From JAMZMI01 sp964353015 (GTDB lineage Bacteria; Bacteroidota; Bacteroidia; Cytophagales; Cyclobacteriaceae), in assembly GCA_964353015.1 (NCBI GenBank), contig CAYGUA010000014.1, positions 1 through 64,000 on the forward strand: a stretch of 64,000 nt of DNA, read 5' to 3'. The notes under the pieces are model-generated. The model saw only the letters and a list, made by a program, of their open reading frames with translations, ran no database searches and was not told the DNA's origin. Positions 26,045 through 35,370 of the stretch are shown here, piece after piece. How positions within the stretch are numbered: the first letter of the stretch is position 1; every line of letters starts with the position of its first letter. The translations under genes and the position numbers were made by a program.

Positions 26045-26527
26045 ATGAAAGCAATACCTAGCCTAATGATTTGCATGTTTATTTTGATATCGTGCCAATC
26101 AAAAACCAATGTAAAAAATCTTGTAAATGAAAAAAGATCTCTCGCATATGATAGCATCCTGGCTGTAGAGACAGGAGCCGATGAGTATGGCATGCGCCAA
26201 TATGTTATGGCCTTTTTAAAGTCAGGCCCAAATCCATCCAAAACTAAAAAACAAGCTGACTCCTTACAAAGAGCACATTTGGATAATATTAAACGGATGG
26301 CTACCGATGGCAAACTTGTAATGGCAGGTCCATTCATGGATAATCAGGAACTTCGCGGTATTTACATTTTCGCAGTTGAGTCAATAGAAGAAGCAGAAGA
26401 GCTTACTCGTACTGATCCTGCCATTCAGGCGGGCAGTCTTATCATGGAATTACGACCTTGGTATGGAAGCGCTGCATTGATGAAAATCAACGAAATTCAT
26501 AGCCAATTAAGTAAAATATCCATATGA
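26045..26527 (+). CDS. YciI-like lipoprotein
   Basis: 160 residues. The lipoprotein signal ends ILISC (Cys17). The C-terminal ~95 residues follow the YCII fold: YVMAFLKSGPNPS, LQRAHLDNIKRMATDGKLVMAGPFMDNQELRGIYIFAVESIEEAEELTRTDPAIQAGSLIMELRPWYG. The dimeric alpha/beta-barrel family has an active His/Asp pair (here near RAHLDN and TDP). It is usually cytoplasmic; a lipid-anchored copy suggests a periplasmic task. It lies 50 bases after pxpC and may belong to that unit, but no shared function is evident. Confidence 0.82.
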   Translation: MKAIPSLMICMFILISCQSKTNVKNLVNEKRSLAYDSILAVETGADEYGMRQYVMAFLKSGPNPSKTKKQADSLQRAHLDNIKRMATDGKLVMAGPFMDNQELRGIYIFAVESIEEAEELTRTDPAIQAGSLIMELRPWYGSAALMKINEIHSQLSKISI

Positions 26528-26694
26528 TTTAAAATAATCTTACAACCTTGATAAACAAATCATATTTTAAGCGGTTATGAAGTGGCAAAACATAAATAGT
26601 ATGCACGCATAATATTTTGATAAACTATTAGCATAAAATTGATTTTTAACTAAATTCGGCAATTAAACTATTTAATTAAACAATGATGATGATA

Positions 26695-27753
26695 ATGAAA
26701 AACACAATTAATTCAATTAAAGCGCTTGCGATGCTCGCAATTGTGCTTGGGCTTACGTTCACTATGAGCTGTGGAGAAGATGAAGAACCCGCTCCAACCG
26801 AAACCATTATGGGATTAGTAAGATCTACAGATGGACTTGATTCACTTCAAAAATATTTAGAAGTATATCCTGATCTAGTTGGCTTACTTGACGGTACTGG
26901 TGACTTCACTGTATTTGCTCCAACCAACAGTGCATTTATTGGTTTGTTACAGACTGAAGGTTTCCCTTCTAACATTACTTCTATCAATCCTGATATCATT
27001 AAAAACGTGCTTGCTTATCATGTTTCTTCAACGAGATATGAAAGTTCTGCTTTAACAGCTGGTGTTTCTGTAGCTACTTTAAGCCAGGGAAATGAGGCAA
27101 TTGTGGTAAATGATGATGGCAGAACGCTATTCACTGGTTCATCTAATGGTGAAATAGTAATAGTAGATGCAAATATCAAAGCAACAAACGGAGTAATTCA
27201 TACTGTAGGATCCGTGTTAATTCCACCATCAGTTGGTGCTACATTAACGCCAAACCTTGGTAAAACTTCTGGTGCTCTTTTGCTTGGTTCTAGCTTCAGT
27301 ATTTTGGCTCAAGGATTGATCAAATCTGAAGAATACGCTGCAACAAGTGAGCAAATTCCTTCATTAATTGGTATTTTGGCAGGTACTACTTCGCACACTG
27401 TTTTTGCTCCAAGCAATGGTACATTTGAAGCAGGTAGCTTAACGGCTGATAGTTTCACAGCACAACAATGGTACGGTATTCTTGCTACGCACGTTGTAAT
27501 GTCTGATGTTGGTCCTGCAGACTTAACAGACTTGGCTACATTCACAGCAGCATCTGGTGCTACTTTAACTGTATTAACTACTCAAGCTCCAACTGATCCA
27601 GCTAAAGGTATTTTGACAGGAATTGCTATTGATTCTAATGGCGATACTACACCTGAAGCTCAAGTTGCAGTACCTTCAACTGCTAGTTCGGCCTTAGTAA
27701 CATCAAATGGTCAGATTCACGTTATTGCCGGAGTACTATTACCTCCTCAATAA
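26695..27753 (+). CDS. Fasciclin (FAS1) domain lipoprotein
   Basis: About 352 residues. Four tandem ATG-like codons precede the chosen ATG at 26695, which leads straight into the lipoprotein signal (LAIVLGLTFTMSC). Two FAS1 domains follow. The first (about residues 35-170) has FTVFAPTNSAFIGLL, VLAYHVSSTRYES and ATNGVIHTVGSVLIPP. The second (about 185-350) has HTVFAPSNGTFEAG, ILATHVVMSDVG and TSNGQIHVIAGVLLPP. These are adhesion or polymer-binding domains on the cell surface. The gene ends at a strong terminator and stands alone. Confidence 0.92.
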   Translation: MKNTINSIKALAMLAIVLGLTFTMSCGEDEEPAPTETIMGLVRSTDGLDSLQKYLEVYPDLVGLLDGTGDFTVFAPTNSAFIGLLQTEGFPSNITSINPDIIKNVLAYHVSSTRYESSALTAGVSVATLSQGNEAIVVNDDGRTLFTGSSNGEIVIVDANIKATNGVIHTVGSVLIPPSVGATLTPNLGKTSGALLLGSSFSILAQGLIKSEEYAATSEQIPSLIGILAGTTSHTVFAPSNGTFEAGSLTADSFTAQQWYGILATHVVMSDVGPADLTDLATFTAASGATLTVLTTQAPTDPAKGILTGIAIDSNGDTTPEAQVAVPSTASSALVTSNGQIHVIAGVLLPPQ

Positions 27754-27771
27754 TAGAAAATATCATTAACT

Positions 27772-27810
27772 AAAAAAGCCAGTTTCGAATCATCGAAACT
27801 GGCTTTTTTT
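27772..27810 (+). terminator. Strong Rho-independent terminator after the fasciclin gene
   Basis: A 17-bp arm (from AAAAAAGCC to GTTTCGA) pairs with its complement (TCGAAACTGGCTTTTTT) across a 4-base loop and runs into T residues. The A tract on the left arm would serve as a T tract on the opposite strand, so it may also stop minus-strand transcription from the convergent K+ channel gene. Confidence 0.95.
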
Positions 27811-27835
27811 ATGCATTGAATACTTAGTTCATATA

Positions 27836-28672
27836 TCAAAATGGGTTTCCACAATTGCTACAATATTTAGCTTCTTTGGGAACATTTTGCTGACAAATCT
27901 GACAATGTTTTGAATTCATCTTTTTCTCAATTTTATCCATTTTGGATAATTCTGATGTCATGATCCCTGTTGGTACGGCAATAATAGCATAACCCATCAA
28001 CATCAATAGAGTAGCAAAAGACTGACCAAGAACTGTATGAGGAGCAATATCTCCGTACCCTACAGTTGTCACTGTCACCACAGCCCAATAGATGCTCTTT
28101 GGAATACTTGTAAAGCCATTTTCACCACCTTCGATCATATACATTAAAGTGCCGGTAATAACCACCAAAGCGCTAACAGCACCCATGAATATGAGTATTT
28201 TACGTTGGCTTCCTTTCAAAGCTTCAACAAGCACTTTAGCCTCATCCAAATATCTTGTAAGCTTAAATATTCGAAAAACTCTGAGTAATCGTATTGCTCT
28301 AACAACCATTAGATAGCTCCCACCTGACACAAAAATGGTGATATAGGATGGTAACAATGCCACAAAGTCGATAATGCCCAGAGGGCTGAAAACATAAGAA
28401 AATGGCCTTTTGGTGATCCAAATCCTTAGTAAATATTCGATTGTAAAAAGTGCCGTGAATGTCCACTCTATCGCAATGAATATCTCAGCATAGGAGCCTC
28501 TGAGATCTTTCACACTTTCAAGCATAACTAGCAGTATACTTGCTAAAATGATGACAAGTAGAATCACATCAAATAATTTCCCAGCGGCAGTTTCAGTTCC
28601 AAAAACTACTTCATGAAGTTTGTTCTTTAGCCTATCAATTATTCCCAGCTTCTTCTTTTCTGATTGATCCAT
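27836..28672 (-). CDS. Voltage-gated-type potassium channel with C-terminal zinc ribbon
   Basis: About 278 residues from the ATG at 28672; an earlier frame start at 28708 would overlap the terminator of the TonB gene. Six membrane segments are recognisable. S4 carries a charged array (VVRAIRLLRVFRIFKLTRYL). The pore helix and selectivity filter read WAVVTVTTVGYGDIAPHT, the K+ signature. After S6 a short helix leads to a C-terminal zinc ribbon with two Cys pairs (HCQICQ...KYCSNCGNPF). Function: K+ conductance of the cytoplasmic membrane, voltage-dependent by homology. The zinc ribbon is an unusual addition. Confidence 0.92.
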   Translation of the reverse strand: MDQSEKKKLGIIDRLKNKLHEVVFGTETAAGKLFDVILLVIILASILLVMLESVKDLRGSYAEIFIAIEWTFTALFTIEYLLRIWITKRPFSYVFSPLGIIDFVALLPSYITIFVSGGSYLMVVRAIRLLRVFRIFKLTRYLDEAKVLVEALKGSQRKILIFMGAVSALVVITGTLMYMIEGGENGFTSIPKSIYWAVVTVTTVGYGDIAPHTVLGQSFATLLMLMGYAIIAVPTGIMTSELSKMDKIEKKMNSKHCQICQQNVPKEAKYCSNCGNPF

Positions 28673-28694
28673 TTTGTTAATATCGCAAAAACCA

Positions 28695-28728
28695 ATAAAA
28701 AACCCCAACCTAAAAAGATCGGGGTTGA
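28695..28728 (-). terminator. Rho-independent terminator after the TonB receptor gene
   Basis: On the minus strand AACCCC pairs with GGGGTT across a 14-base loop and is followed by a run of T (the A run at 28697-28702 on the plus strand). It lies 20 bases after the receptor stop codon and argues for the downstream start of the K+ channel gene. Confidence 0.75.
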
Positions 28729-28748
28729 GTTTTCAATGTATAATCAAT

Positions 28749-31649
28749 TTAGTTCATCAGTTCATCAAACGTAATTGAGATATAATAAATCGCTCCAATA
28801 TTAGGTCCACCTAAACTTTGGATGTAGTAGTTTCCAAGCAAATTAGATCCACCAAGTTTTACAATAGACTTTAGATCCTTCAGCCTGTAAGACACCTGCG
28901 CATCAACTGTGGAATATGATGGAACATTTCCTATTGCAAATGATGATTGCCATTCAAAAGATGATTGCCATCTGTAAGTAACATTAAAGCCCAGATTATC
29001 AACAACTTTCCTGTTACCAAAATTGACATTGAATTTGTGTTCTGGTGTATTAAATTCAGCCAAAGTTCCTTCTGGGAATCCTCCAATCAATTTATTCCAG
29101 TTGTAGTTACCTCCAAGTGTATAACCACCATCTAGCGAATAAGTAAGACCAATAGCAGCTCCTTGAGACGTGACTTTATCATCAAGATTGGTGTAAATCT
29201 GGAAGGTATTATCAGAATCACTACTTAGCAACGAAGAAAGTAAAGATGGATCAGAATTGATATCACCAGCAGCTTTATGAATTTTAACCTGAGTTATGAA
29301 ACTAGTGTATGAGTTGTAATAATAAACAGCATCAATCAATAGTTTATTTTGAATCAAACTCTTGTAACCTAACTCAAACGAATGAACCTTCTCTGGTTGA
29401 ACTGGATCGAAAGTAGTCACAGGCTCAAGTAGATTTTGATAATTCGTTATAGGCTGAGAAGGATCATTGAAGAATGCAGTTCTAAATGCCAAAACTGATC
29501 CTCCTGAATATGCATTGGTCGTCAAATCATATTTCAGATAGTTTTCTTTCAATCCTCCCAAAAGTCTGGTCGATATGATATCCAAATTAATGTACTGACC
29601 TTGAGTGGTTGGGTTTCTAAATCCTGTCTGATAAGAAACTCTCAAGTTGTTGTTCTTTTTGACTGTATATACAGCAGAAAGTCTTGGGTTAATCTGACCT
29701 TGGAAATTTTGATTTTTATCAAATCTCAATGAACCAGACATTTTTAGTACATCTGGAACCAGGTCTTTTGAAGCCTGAACATACGCTCCATATTCATTGA
29801 TTTGAATTCCTCCATTTTGATCAGGAAAAATTGTTCCATTTGATCTTAAATCAAACGTCCGGTAGCTCACTCCTGCCTGCAAATCAATAGCATTATTTAA
29901 AAGACTAGAAAAGTCATACTGTGCTTCATGGTGATACATCTTAGATTTGTCATCAAAATATGGGCCAACAGGAATCGTTCCATCCACCAGCTCAAATGCC
30001 TTCCTGCTTTCAAATTCAGATCCGCCTTCTGGATATCTTATCAGATCCGCCTGAGCTCTTGCATATTGATGAGCACCTTCCTGATATTGGATTCTTAACG
30101 CATCATCAGTCATTGTATTTATTTGACCTGGAGTCAATCCTTGGTCTTTTAGATATTCCAAATATCTGGCTGTATATCTGGCGAACCAAGTACTATTACC
30201 AGAATAGCCTTCATTCACAAGATTCCCAAGGAACTCTGTTATGTAAGAGTCGCCCGAATTTTCAAGAGTCACATAAGATCTAACATAAAAATTATTCCCT
30301 CTGAGTTGTAATCTATGCTGTTGAATACCAAAATTTGAAAGCGAATATCTCTGCGCACCAGTATATATACTTGTTCCGTAACCGGCGTTGTAAAGATAAC
30401 TTAGTTCAAGATTGTCGGTTAGTCTATAAAACAATCCAACATTGATTTTGGTGTTTTCAGCATTGTAGTTGATTAATGATTTTTCGCTATATGCTGTTCT
30501 AGCAACCGTATGACCTGGCACATCACCTGCTAGCAGGTAGTCGGTGGTTCCTGTCCCATTAAATAAAGTTCTAAGACCTGTAAAAGTTGCATTGTCGCCT
30601 GCAGTTCCTTCTGCAGCAAATGCTGCATTGGCCGCAAATCCGAGATAACCAATATTGGATGATGCCTCATCACCCATATAATGAAGTCTATCCTCAGCTG
30701 GATTAAACGAGAAACCCTGAGGAGTAAGTGATGCATTGCGATCAAATTCGGAAGTTCCATGCCAATCCTCGGCCTTCATATATGAAAAATTCACCTTGAA
30801 TGCGAATTTGTTATTAAATGCCTTGGCATAACGAACTGACGCTTCATACATTGGTGATGGGACATGATCCGCATCATTTCCAACATGATTCACACCCATT
30901 TTCACAAACGCACTGGCTCCTTGGTAATCAAAAGGGCTCTTACTATTTATTAGTAAAATACCATTAAAAGCATTCGGTCCGTAAAGAGCAGAAGATGCTC
31001 CTGGTATTAACTCAACACTTTCTACATCTAATTCGGAAGGACCATTAAGATTTCCTATTGGAAAATTTAACGCAGGTGCTTGTGTATCCATTCCATCTAT
31101 TAATTGAACAAATCGCGTGTTACCTGTTGAAGCAAATCCTCGCGCATTAATAATCTGAAAATTTATACTACTTGTTGCAACATCCACACCTTTCAAATTG
31201 GCAATTGCTTTATAATAATTGTCTGAAGATGTGTTTTGAACGGCAAGAATATCCATCTTTTCAATACTTACCGGAGATTTCAGAATACTCTCTTCGACAC
31301 GTGAAGCTGATACTACTACTTCCTGACCAAGCATGAAGTTTTCGATCATTTTAACTTCAAGATTTGTAACTGAAGAACTGGTGATTTCAATTTCTTGACG
31401 TTCGTACCCAATACTTGTAATATTTAGGGTTATGGGCGGGCTAGAATGAACATTCAAAGTGAAATTTCCATCATAATTGGTGACAGTTCCTAATACGGTT
31501 CCTTTCACAAGAATATTTACTCCAATCAATGGTTCGCCTGATTCTTTATCTGTTACTTTTCCCGAAATTGTTGTTTGAGCCACAACGGAAAGAATTGTTA
31601 CAAGGAGAAAAAAGGCGCTAAATAGGGGTTTCAAAATAGCGTGATGCAT
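28749..31649 (-). CDS. TonB-dependent outer-membrane receptor with N-terminal carboxypeptidase-regulatory domain
   Basis: 966 residues. Signal peptide (LFSAFFLLVTILSVVAQ), then a CarboxypepD_reg-like domain (ISGKVTDKESGEPLIGVNILVKGTVLGTVTNYDGNFTL), then a plug domain with SVEKMDI-like entry, INARGFASTGNTRFVQLIDGMD and VELIPGASSALYGPNAFNGILLI. The barrel follows, ending in a long strand pattern to the C-terminus. No SusD partner is adjacent, so it is not a classical SusCD pair. The ligand cannot be predicted; such receptors import siderophores, cobalamin, metals or oligomers. It stands alone with a terminator at its end and a 100-base upstream gap shared with the gldC terminator. Confidence 0.93.
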   Translation of the reverse strand: MHHAILKPLFSAFFLLVTILSVVAQTTISGKVTDKESGEPLIGVNILVKGTVLGTVTNYDGNFTLNVHSSPPITLNITSIGYERQEIEITSSSVTNLEVKMIENFMLGQEVVVSASRVEESILKSPVSIEKMDILAVQNTSSDNYYKAIANLKGVDVATSSINFQIINARGFASTGNTRFVQLIDGMDTQAPALNFPIGNLNGPSELDVESVELIPGASSALYGPNAFNGILLINSKSPFDYQGASAFVKMGVNHVGNDADHVPSPMYEASVRYAKAFNNKFAFKVNFSYMKAEDWHGTSEFDRNASLTPQGFSFNPAEDRLHYMGDEASSNIGYLGFAANAAFAAEGTAGDNATFTGLRTLFNGTGTTDYLLAGDVPGHTVARTAYSEKSLINYNAENTKINVGLFYRLTDNLELSYLYNAGYGTSIYTGAQRYSLSNFGIQQHRLQLRGNNFYVRSYVTLENSGDSYITEFLGNLVNEGYSGNSTWFARYTARYLEYLKDQGLTPGQINTMTDDALRIQYQEGAHQYARAQADLIRYPEGGSEFESRKAFELVDGTIPVGPYFDDKSKMYHHEAQYDFSSLLNNAIDLQAGVSYRTFDLRSNGTIFPDQNGGIQINEYGAYVQASKDLVPDVLKMSGSLRFDKNQNFQGQINPRLSAVYTVKKNNNLRVSYQTGFRNPTTQGQYINLDIISTRLLGGLKENYLKYDLTTNAYSGGSVLAFRTAFFNDPSQPITNYQNLLEPVTTFDPVQPEKVHSFELGYKSLIQNKLLIDAVYYYNSYTSFITQVKIHKAAGDINSDPSLLSSLLSSDSDNTFQIYTNLDDKVTSQGAAIGLTYSLDGGYTLGGNYNWNKLIGGFPEGTLAEFNTPEHKFNVNFGNRKVVDNLGFNVTYRWQSSFEWQSSFAIGNVPSYSTVDAQVSYRLKDLKSIVKLGGSNLLGNYYIQSLGGPNIGAIYYISITFDELMN

Positions 31650-31691
31650 ATGGTTAAGTTGTTTATGGTATATTTTTAATTCTAATGTTAG

Positions 31692-31722
31692 CCAAAAAAA
31701 ACCACAATTGTAACAATTGTGG
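31692..31722 (-). terminator. Perfect-stem terminator after gldC
   Basis: On the minus strand CCACAATTG pairs with CAATTGTGG across a 3-base loop and is followed by eight T (31694-31701 as A on the plus strand). It ends the eight-gene minus-strand unit that begins at ftsX. Confidence 0.95.
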
Positions 31723-31749
31723 TCAACTCCAAATTCAAAAATTATAAGA

Positions 31750-32082
31750 TTAGTGCTGTTCGCGCTTCAAATGGTCTACAAAACGCTCACAAAGATTGTT
31801 CATCTCACCTGCCATATATTCGTCTCCTGTCGCAGTAAGTACGCTTTGAGCAAGGCCTCCAAGGCAATCGATGTAAAATTTTTTCATATCATCCACAGGC
31901 ATATCCTTTGACCATAGATCAATCCTTAATGTGTTTTGTTTTTCATGATCCCAAAGTGAGAGTGAAATTGATTTTGTTTCAGACAAACCTGGAACATCCT
32001 TTTGATCAGCATCCCAAAATATTTTCTCAGGTATGTTTTGCTCATCCAATTCTACTTGAAATTTTATTTCTGATTTATTCAT
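31750..32082 (-). CDS. gldC: Gliding motility protein GldC
   Basis: 110 residues, soluble. The sequence follows GldC closely: SEIKFQVELDEQNIPEKIFWDADQ, SISLSLWDHEKQNTLRIDLWSKDMPVDDMKKFYIDCL, and the C-terminal LCERFVDHLKREQ. GldC supports gliding in Flavobacterium and is encoded with gldB there; its molecular task is not settled. Here it overlaps the pseudo-protease gene by 1 base (TAATG) and is the last gene of the ftsX-to-gldC unit. Confidence 0.93.
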   Translation of the reverse strand: MNKSEIKFQVELDEQNIPEKIFWDADQKDVPGLSETKSISLSLWDHEKQNTLRIDLWSKDMPVDDMKKFYIDCLGGLAQSVLTATGDEYMAGEMNNLCERFVDHLKREQH

Positions 32083-32909
32083 TAAGGTAATTTGTTTTTA
32101 AATTCAATATAACTGAAAACACCTTCGGCTTTCAAATCCGTGCTGCATCCCTGTTGTGCTACTTCATTATTGATATCACTCAGCCGGGTATCGTATTTAA
32201 TGTGTGCTAAATAATAAGGTGGCTGATTTCCCTGATCTTCTTTTTTATCCAATCTTTGATAAAACGAATGTGCACCATTACAAGCATATGCCGCATTCGC
32301 TAAGGCATCTACTGTAAAGTAGTCTGCTTGTTTTTCATCGGCCAGACTAAACTGGAAAGCTACATTTCGCCCAAAAAGAGAATTAGCTATTTTAGTTAAA
32401 ACCAATTCGTCCTTTCCTGAAGCAGCGTTGGTAAGTTCCTTGCTCGAGAAGAATTTTAATAACTGTTTCGTGATGTGTCTTTGATCGGCATGGTTGATCA
32501 TGTGCGCCAACATAGAAGCGAATTCATCCACTGTTTCAAGTGATTTTATCAAGCCGCTATTGATATATATTTTGCCTGCAGGCGTCACAAATGCATTGAG
32601 ATCAGGATCATTGATTAAAAATACATCCCATTGAAACAGATCTCTATTTTTGACAGGAGATATACTATCGGGATGATTCAAACCAAGGATTTCCATGAGC
32701 ACCCCATCCACATATAGATATGATTCAGGATATTGTGTTTCTGAAAGAAAAATAATCGTGGAATCATTGGCAATCACATTGACCAGCTCATCTCCCAAAA
32801 GCACATCTTGATCTAAAGAAAAAAGTTCAGGCACTTCATTTTCGCATGACTGACTAATAAGCAGAAATAAGAAACAAACAACCCAAATTATTTTTCTAAT
32901 GAAATTCAT
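32082..32909 (-). CDS. M48-like metallopeptidase paralogue lacking the catalytic Glu (pseudo-protease)
   Basis: 275 residues; lipoprotein signal ending ISQSC (Cys22). Its order of motifs is the same as in the intact M48 protein upstream: FVTPAGKIYINSGLIKSLETVDEFASMLAHMINHADQRH, then FSLADEKQADYFTVDAL, then HIKYDTRLSDINNEV. The HEXXH active site is altered to HMINH (His136, Met137, His140; bases 32490-32504), so the general-base Glu is Met. The third zinc ligand (Glu of EKQAD) remains. Codons read CAC ATG ATC AAC CAT, so this is not a single-base reading error of GAG/GAA. Probably proteolytically inactive; may act as a regulator or scaffold of its active neighbour. Confidence 0.85.
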   Translation of the reverse strand: MNFIRKIIWVVCFLFLLISQSCENEVPELFSLDQDVLLGDELVNVIANDSTIIFLSETQYPESYLYVDGVLMEILGLNHPDSISPVKNRDLFQWDVFLINDPDLNAFVTPAGKIYINSGLIKSLETVDEFASMLAHMINHADQRHITKQLLKFFSSKELTNAASGKDELVLTKIANSLFGRNVAFQFSLADEKQADYFTVDALANAAYACNGAHSFYQRLDKKEDQGNQPPYYLAHIKYDTRLSDINNEVAQQGCSTDLKAEGVFSYIEFKNKLP

Positions 32910-32917
32910 GGTTTTAA

Positions 32918-33775
32918 TTAAAACAACGCCTTAAACTCCGCATATGTCATTCCATTGACTTTGGTAGTGCTGTTATCAGTAGAACAGCCCCGACATGACG
33001 CACGAGCATCAATATCGGTCACACGATTTGCCGGAGATGGATGCGTACTTAAAAACTGAGGCGGGTTTGAACTTCCTTCAGCTTCTAATTTTCTAAAAAA
33101 TTCTGCCGCTCCATTACAGGCAAATTGAGTTTCATCCAAATACTCGACAGACGCTGCATCTGCCTCTGACTCATCGTCCCTGCTAAATTTCAGTGCACTA
33201 ACATTAGATATAAATCCAGCCGCTACTTCTGCTATCGCTGATTGATCGCCCGCAACTACACTTAAGAGTAATTGAAGTTTAGCGTTTTGAATTTGCTGAT
33301 TTACAGAATGTCTTCTATCCGCATGAGCTATTTCATGTCCCATTACACCTGCTAAATCATCAACATTGTCAAGATATTTAATGAGTCCAGCATAGACATA
33401 AATATATCCACCTGGAGTTGCAAATGCATTCAAAACATCCTCATTGATTATGGTGAGCTTCCAAAGGAATAGATCTTTATTTTCAATATCCTCAGATTGT
33501 AAAATCTGATTTTTGATTTCATTTAAATAATCATATGCATCTTGATGTTCTGCCTCGTTCCAAATAGTAGCTGCAAATACACTATCGATATTCTCTGAGA
33601 CTTGAGCACCTAAAGTGACGTCACTAGAAATTGGAAAGGCTGTATTAACTAGAATACCTCCAACTTTACCCAAATCTGAACAAGGACCATCATTTTTTTT
33701 ACATGCTTGTGTCAACAACAAACCTGTGCCACAAACAATCAAAGAGGCTATTTTGAGAAAATTTAATTTATTCAT
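32918..33775 (-). CDS. M48 family metalloprotease, lipoprotein
   Basis: 285 residues; lipoprotein signal ending LTQAC (Cys25). Features: FATPGGYIYVYAGLIKYLDNVDDLAGVMGHEIAHADRRHS with active HEIAH (His147, Glu148, His151), SRDDESEADAASVEYL giving the third zinc ligand, and FLSTHPSPANRVTDI near the C-terminus, the usual M48 (BepA/YggG-like) layout. Relatives degrade misfolded outer-membrane or periplasmic proteins. It overlaps ribF by 8 bases (ATGAATAA) and precedes its inactive paralogue by 8 bases. Confidence 0.92.
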   Translation of the reverse strand: MNKLNFLKIASLIVCGTGLLLTQACKKNDGPCSDLGKVGGILVNTAFPISSDVTLGAQVSENIDSVFAATIWNEAEHQDAYDYLNEIKNQILQSEDIENKDLFLWKLTIINEDVLNAFATPGGYIYVYAGLIKYLDNVDDLAGVMGHEIAHADRRHSVNQQIQNAKLQLLLSVVAGDQSAIAEVAAGFISNVSALKFSRDDESEADAASVEYLDETQFACNGAAEFFRKLEAEGSSNPPQFLSTHPSPANRVTDIDARASCRGCSTDNSTTKVNGMTYAEFKALF

Positions 33776-34700
33776 TTTGTAAAACTTTAATTGCTACCTG
33801 TTTATCTAATATTAATTGATTTTTTAATTCTTCAATACTGCCAAATTTCTGCTCATTGCGCAGAAGTTTATGGAAATGTATTTTCAGTCTCTCGTTGTAA
33901 ATTTCTTTATTAAAATCAAAGATATTGACTTCTATCCTACGTTCCTCACCAGAAACAGTAGGTCTTACACCAATGTTTAACATTCCCATGTACTTTTGAT
34001 TTAACAATTCTACTGAAACGGCATAAGCCCCGTCTCGTGGAATAAGTTTGTAAAACTCAGGTACCTCAATGTTGGCAGTTGGAAAACCTATACTCCTGCC
34101 AATTCTATCTCCTTCTTTCACAAAACCAGTAAGGCTGTATTTTCTACCCAAAAAGTCGTTGGCTGTATGGATATCTCCCGATAAAAGTGCCTTACGAATT
34201 TTTGTTGAGCTAACTCCAACTTCATCAACATCCTGCCTAGAGATCTCATCAACGATGAATCCATATCTATTTGAATTTGATTTCAGATACTCAAACCCTC
34301 CTTCTCGATTTTTTCCAAATTTATGATCATAGCCGATCACAAGCCTATTTGTATTAATTTTTTGAACCAGTATTTTGGTAATAAACTCATCAGAGGACAG
34401 CTCGGAAAATGATTTGGTGAATGGGATTTTAATCAGATAATCAATACCAAGTTGTTCTATAAATTTAGTTTTTTCTTCAAATGTGGAAAGGAGCTTCAGA
34501 TCCTGATCTTGCTTTTTAAGAACAAATCTGGGATGCGGCCAAAAAGTAACAACAACGCTCTTCATGTTGTTTTCCTCGGCACTTCTGATGATGCTTCCTA
34601 AAATTTTCTGGTGTCCAAGGTGCACGCCATCAAAGGTGCCACTTGTGACAACTGTCCGTGCGCTAAAAACAAAATCATCTAAATTATCAATGATCTGCAC
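33768..34700 (-). CDS. ribF: Bifunctional riboflavin kinase / FAD synthetase
   Basis: 310 residues, full length. The N-terminal FAD synthetase (adenylyltransferase) part has VVTSGTFDGVHLGHQKIL, with the HLGH nucleotide motif, and VVTFWPHPRFVL; the kinase part has GRKYSLTGFVKEGDRIGRSIGFPTANIEVPE and NIGVRPTV. It makes FMN and FAD. The 14-base overlap with truB upstream and 8-base overlap with the M48 gene downstream place it in the middle of the ftsX-gldC unit. Confidence 0.96.
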   Translation of the reverse strand: MQIIDNLDDFVFSARTVVTSGTFDGVHLGHQKILGSIIRSAEENNMKSVVVTFWPHPRFVLKKQDQDLKLLSTFEEKTKFIEQLGIDYLIKIPFTKSFSELSSDEFITKILVQKINTNRLVIGYDHKFGKNREGGFEYLKSNSNRYGFIVDEISRQDVDEVGVSSTKIRKALLSGDIHTANDFLGRKYSLTGFVKEGDRIGRSIGFPTANIEVPEFYKLIPRDGAYAVSVELLNQKYMGMLNIGVRPTVSGEERRIEVNIFDFNKEIYNERLKIHFHKLLRNEQKFGSIEELKNQLILDKQVAIKVLQNE

Positions 34701-35370
34701 TTTCCTGAATCTCTGTTATTAGTTGATCAAGTTGGACCGCATTGTTAATATGAAAATCGCCAATTACTGTTCTTCTTAGATCCTTTAAATAAGCTCCCAC
34801 ACCGAGGAGCACACCTAAATCTCTGGCGATGCTTCTTATGTATGTTCCTTTTGAACATTTTATTCGAAAATGCACATCTCCACCTTCAATTTTTTTGATC
34901 TCAAATTCATGAACAATAACTGGCCTTGGGTCTATTTTAACCTCTTCATTGTTTCTGGCATGCTTGTACGCACGCTCACCTTTTATTCTGATCGCAGAAT
35001 ATTGAGGTGGCACCTGATTTTGAAAACCAATTAATGATTTGACCGCTTGATGAATATTTTCATCAGAAATCGCACTTATATCATTTTCAACATCAAATGG
35101 AGTCTCTAAATCAAAGGATGGTGTGGTTTTACCTATTTCGAAGATTCCTTCATATTCCTTATCCAAACCCTGCAATTCATTCAGCTTTTTTGTGAATTTA
35201 CCTGTGCCTATTATCAGCAATCCTGTAGCTAAAGGATCCAATGTGCCAGCATGGCCTATTTTCTTAATCTTAATTGTATATCGAAGCTTATTTACTACAT
35301 CGAAAGACGTCCATTCTCTAGGTTTATCCACTAGCAATAAAGCACCTTCATGATAATCCACTAAAGCCAT
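34687..35370 (-). CDS. truB: tRNA pseudouridine(55) synthase
   Basis: 227 residues from the ATG at 35370. A longer frame begins at 35460, but the extra 30 residues lie inside uppP and are not homologous. Signatures: GALLLVDKPREWTSFDVVNKLR, the catalytic Asp in KIGHAGTLDPLATGLLIIGTGKFTK, and the C-terminal KCSKGTYIRSIARDLG. It makes pseudouridine 55 in the T-loop of tRNA. The start overlaps the end of uppP by 10 bases. Confidence 0.95.
   Translation of the reverse strand: MALVDYHEGALLLVDKPREWTSFDVVNKLRYTIKIKKIGHAGTLDPLATGLLIIGTGKFTKKLNELQGLDKEYEGIFEIGKTTPSFDLETPFDVENDISAISDENIHQAVKSLIGFQNQVPPQYSAIRIKGERAYKHARNNEEVKIDPRPVIVHEFEIKKIEGGDVHFRIKCSKGTYIRSIARDLGVLLGVGAYLKDLRRTVIGDFHINNAVQLDQLITEIQESADH

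Noticed and set aside
28749..31649. SusC of a polysaccharide utilisation locus
   Set aside because: No SusD-like gene or carbohydrate-active enzyme is adjacent, and the receptor stands alone between terminators.
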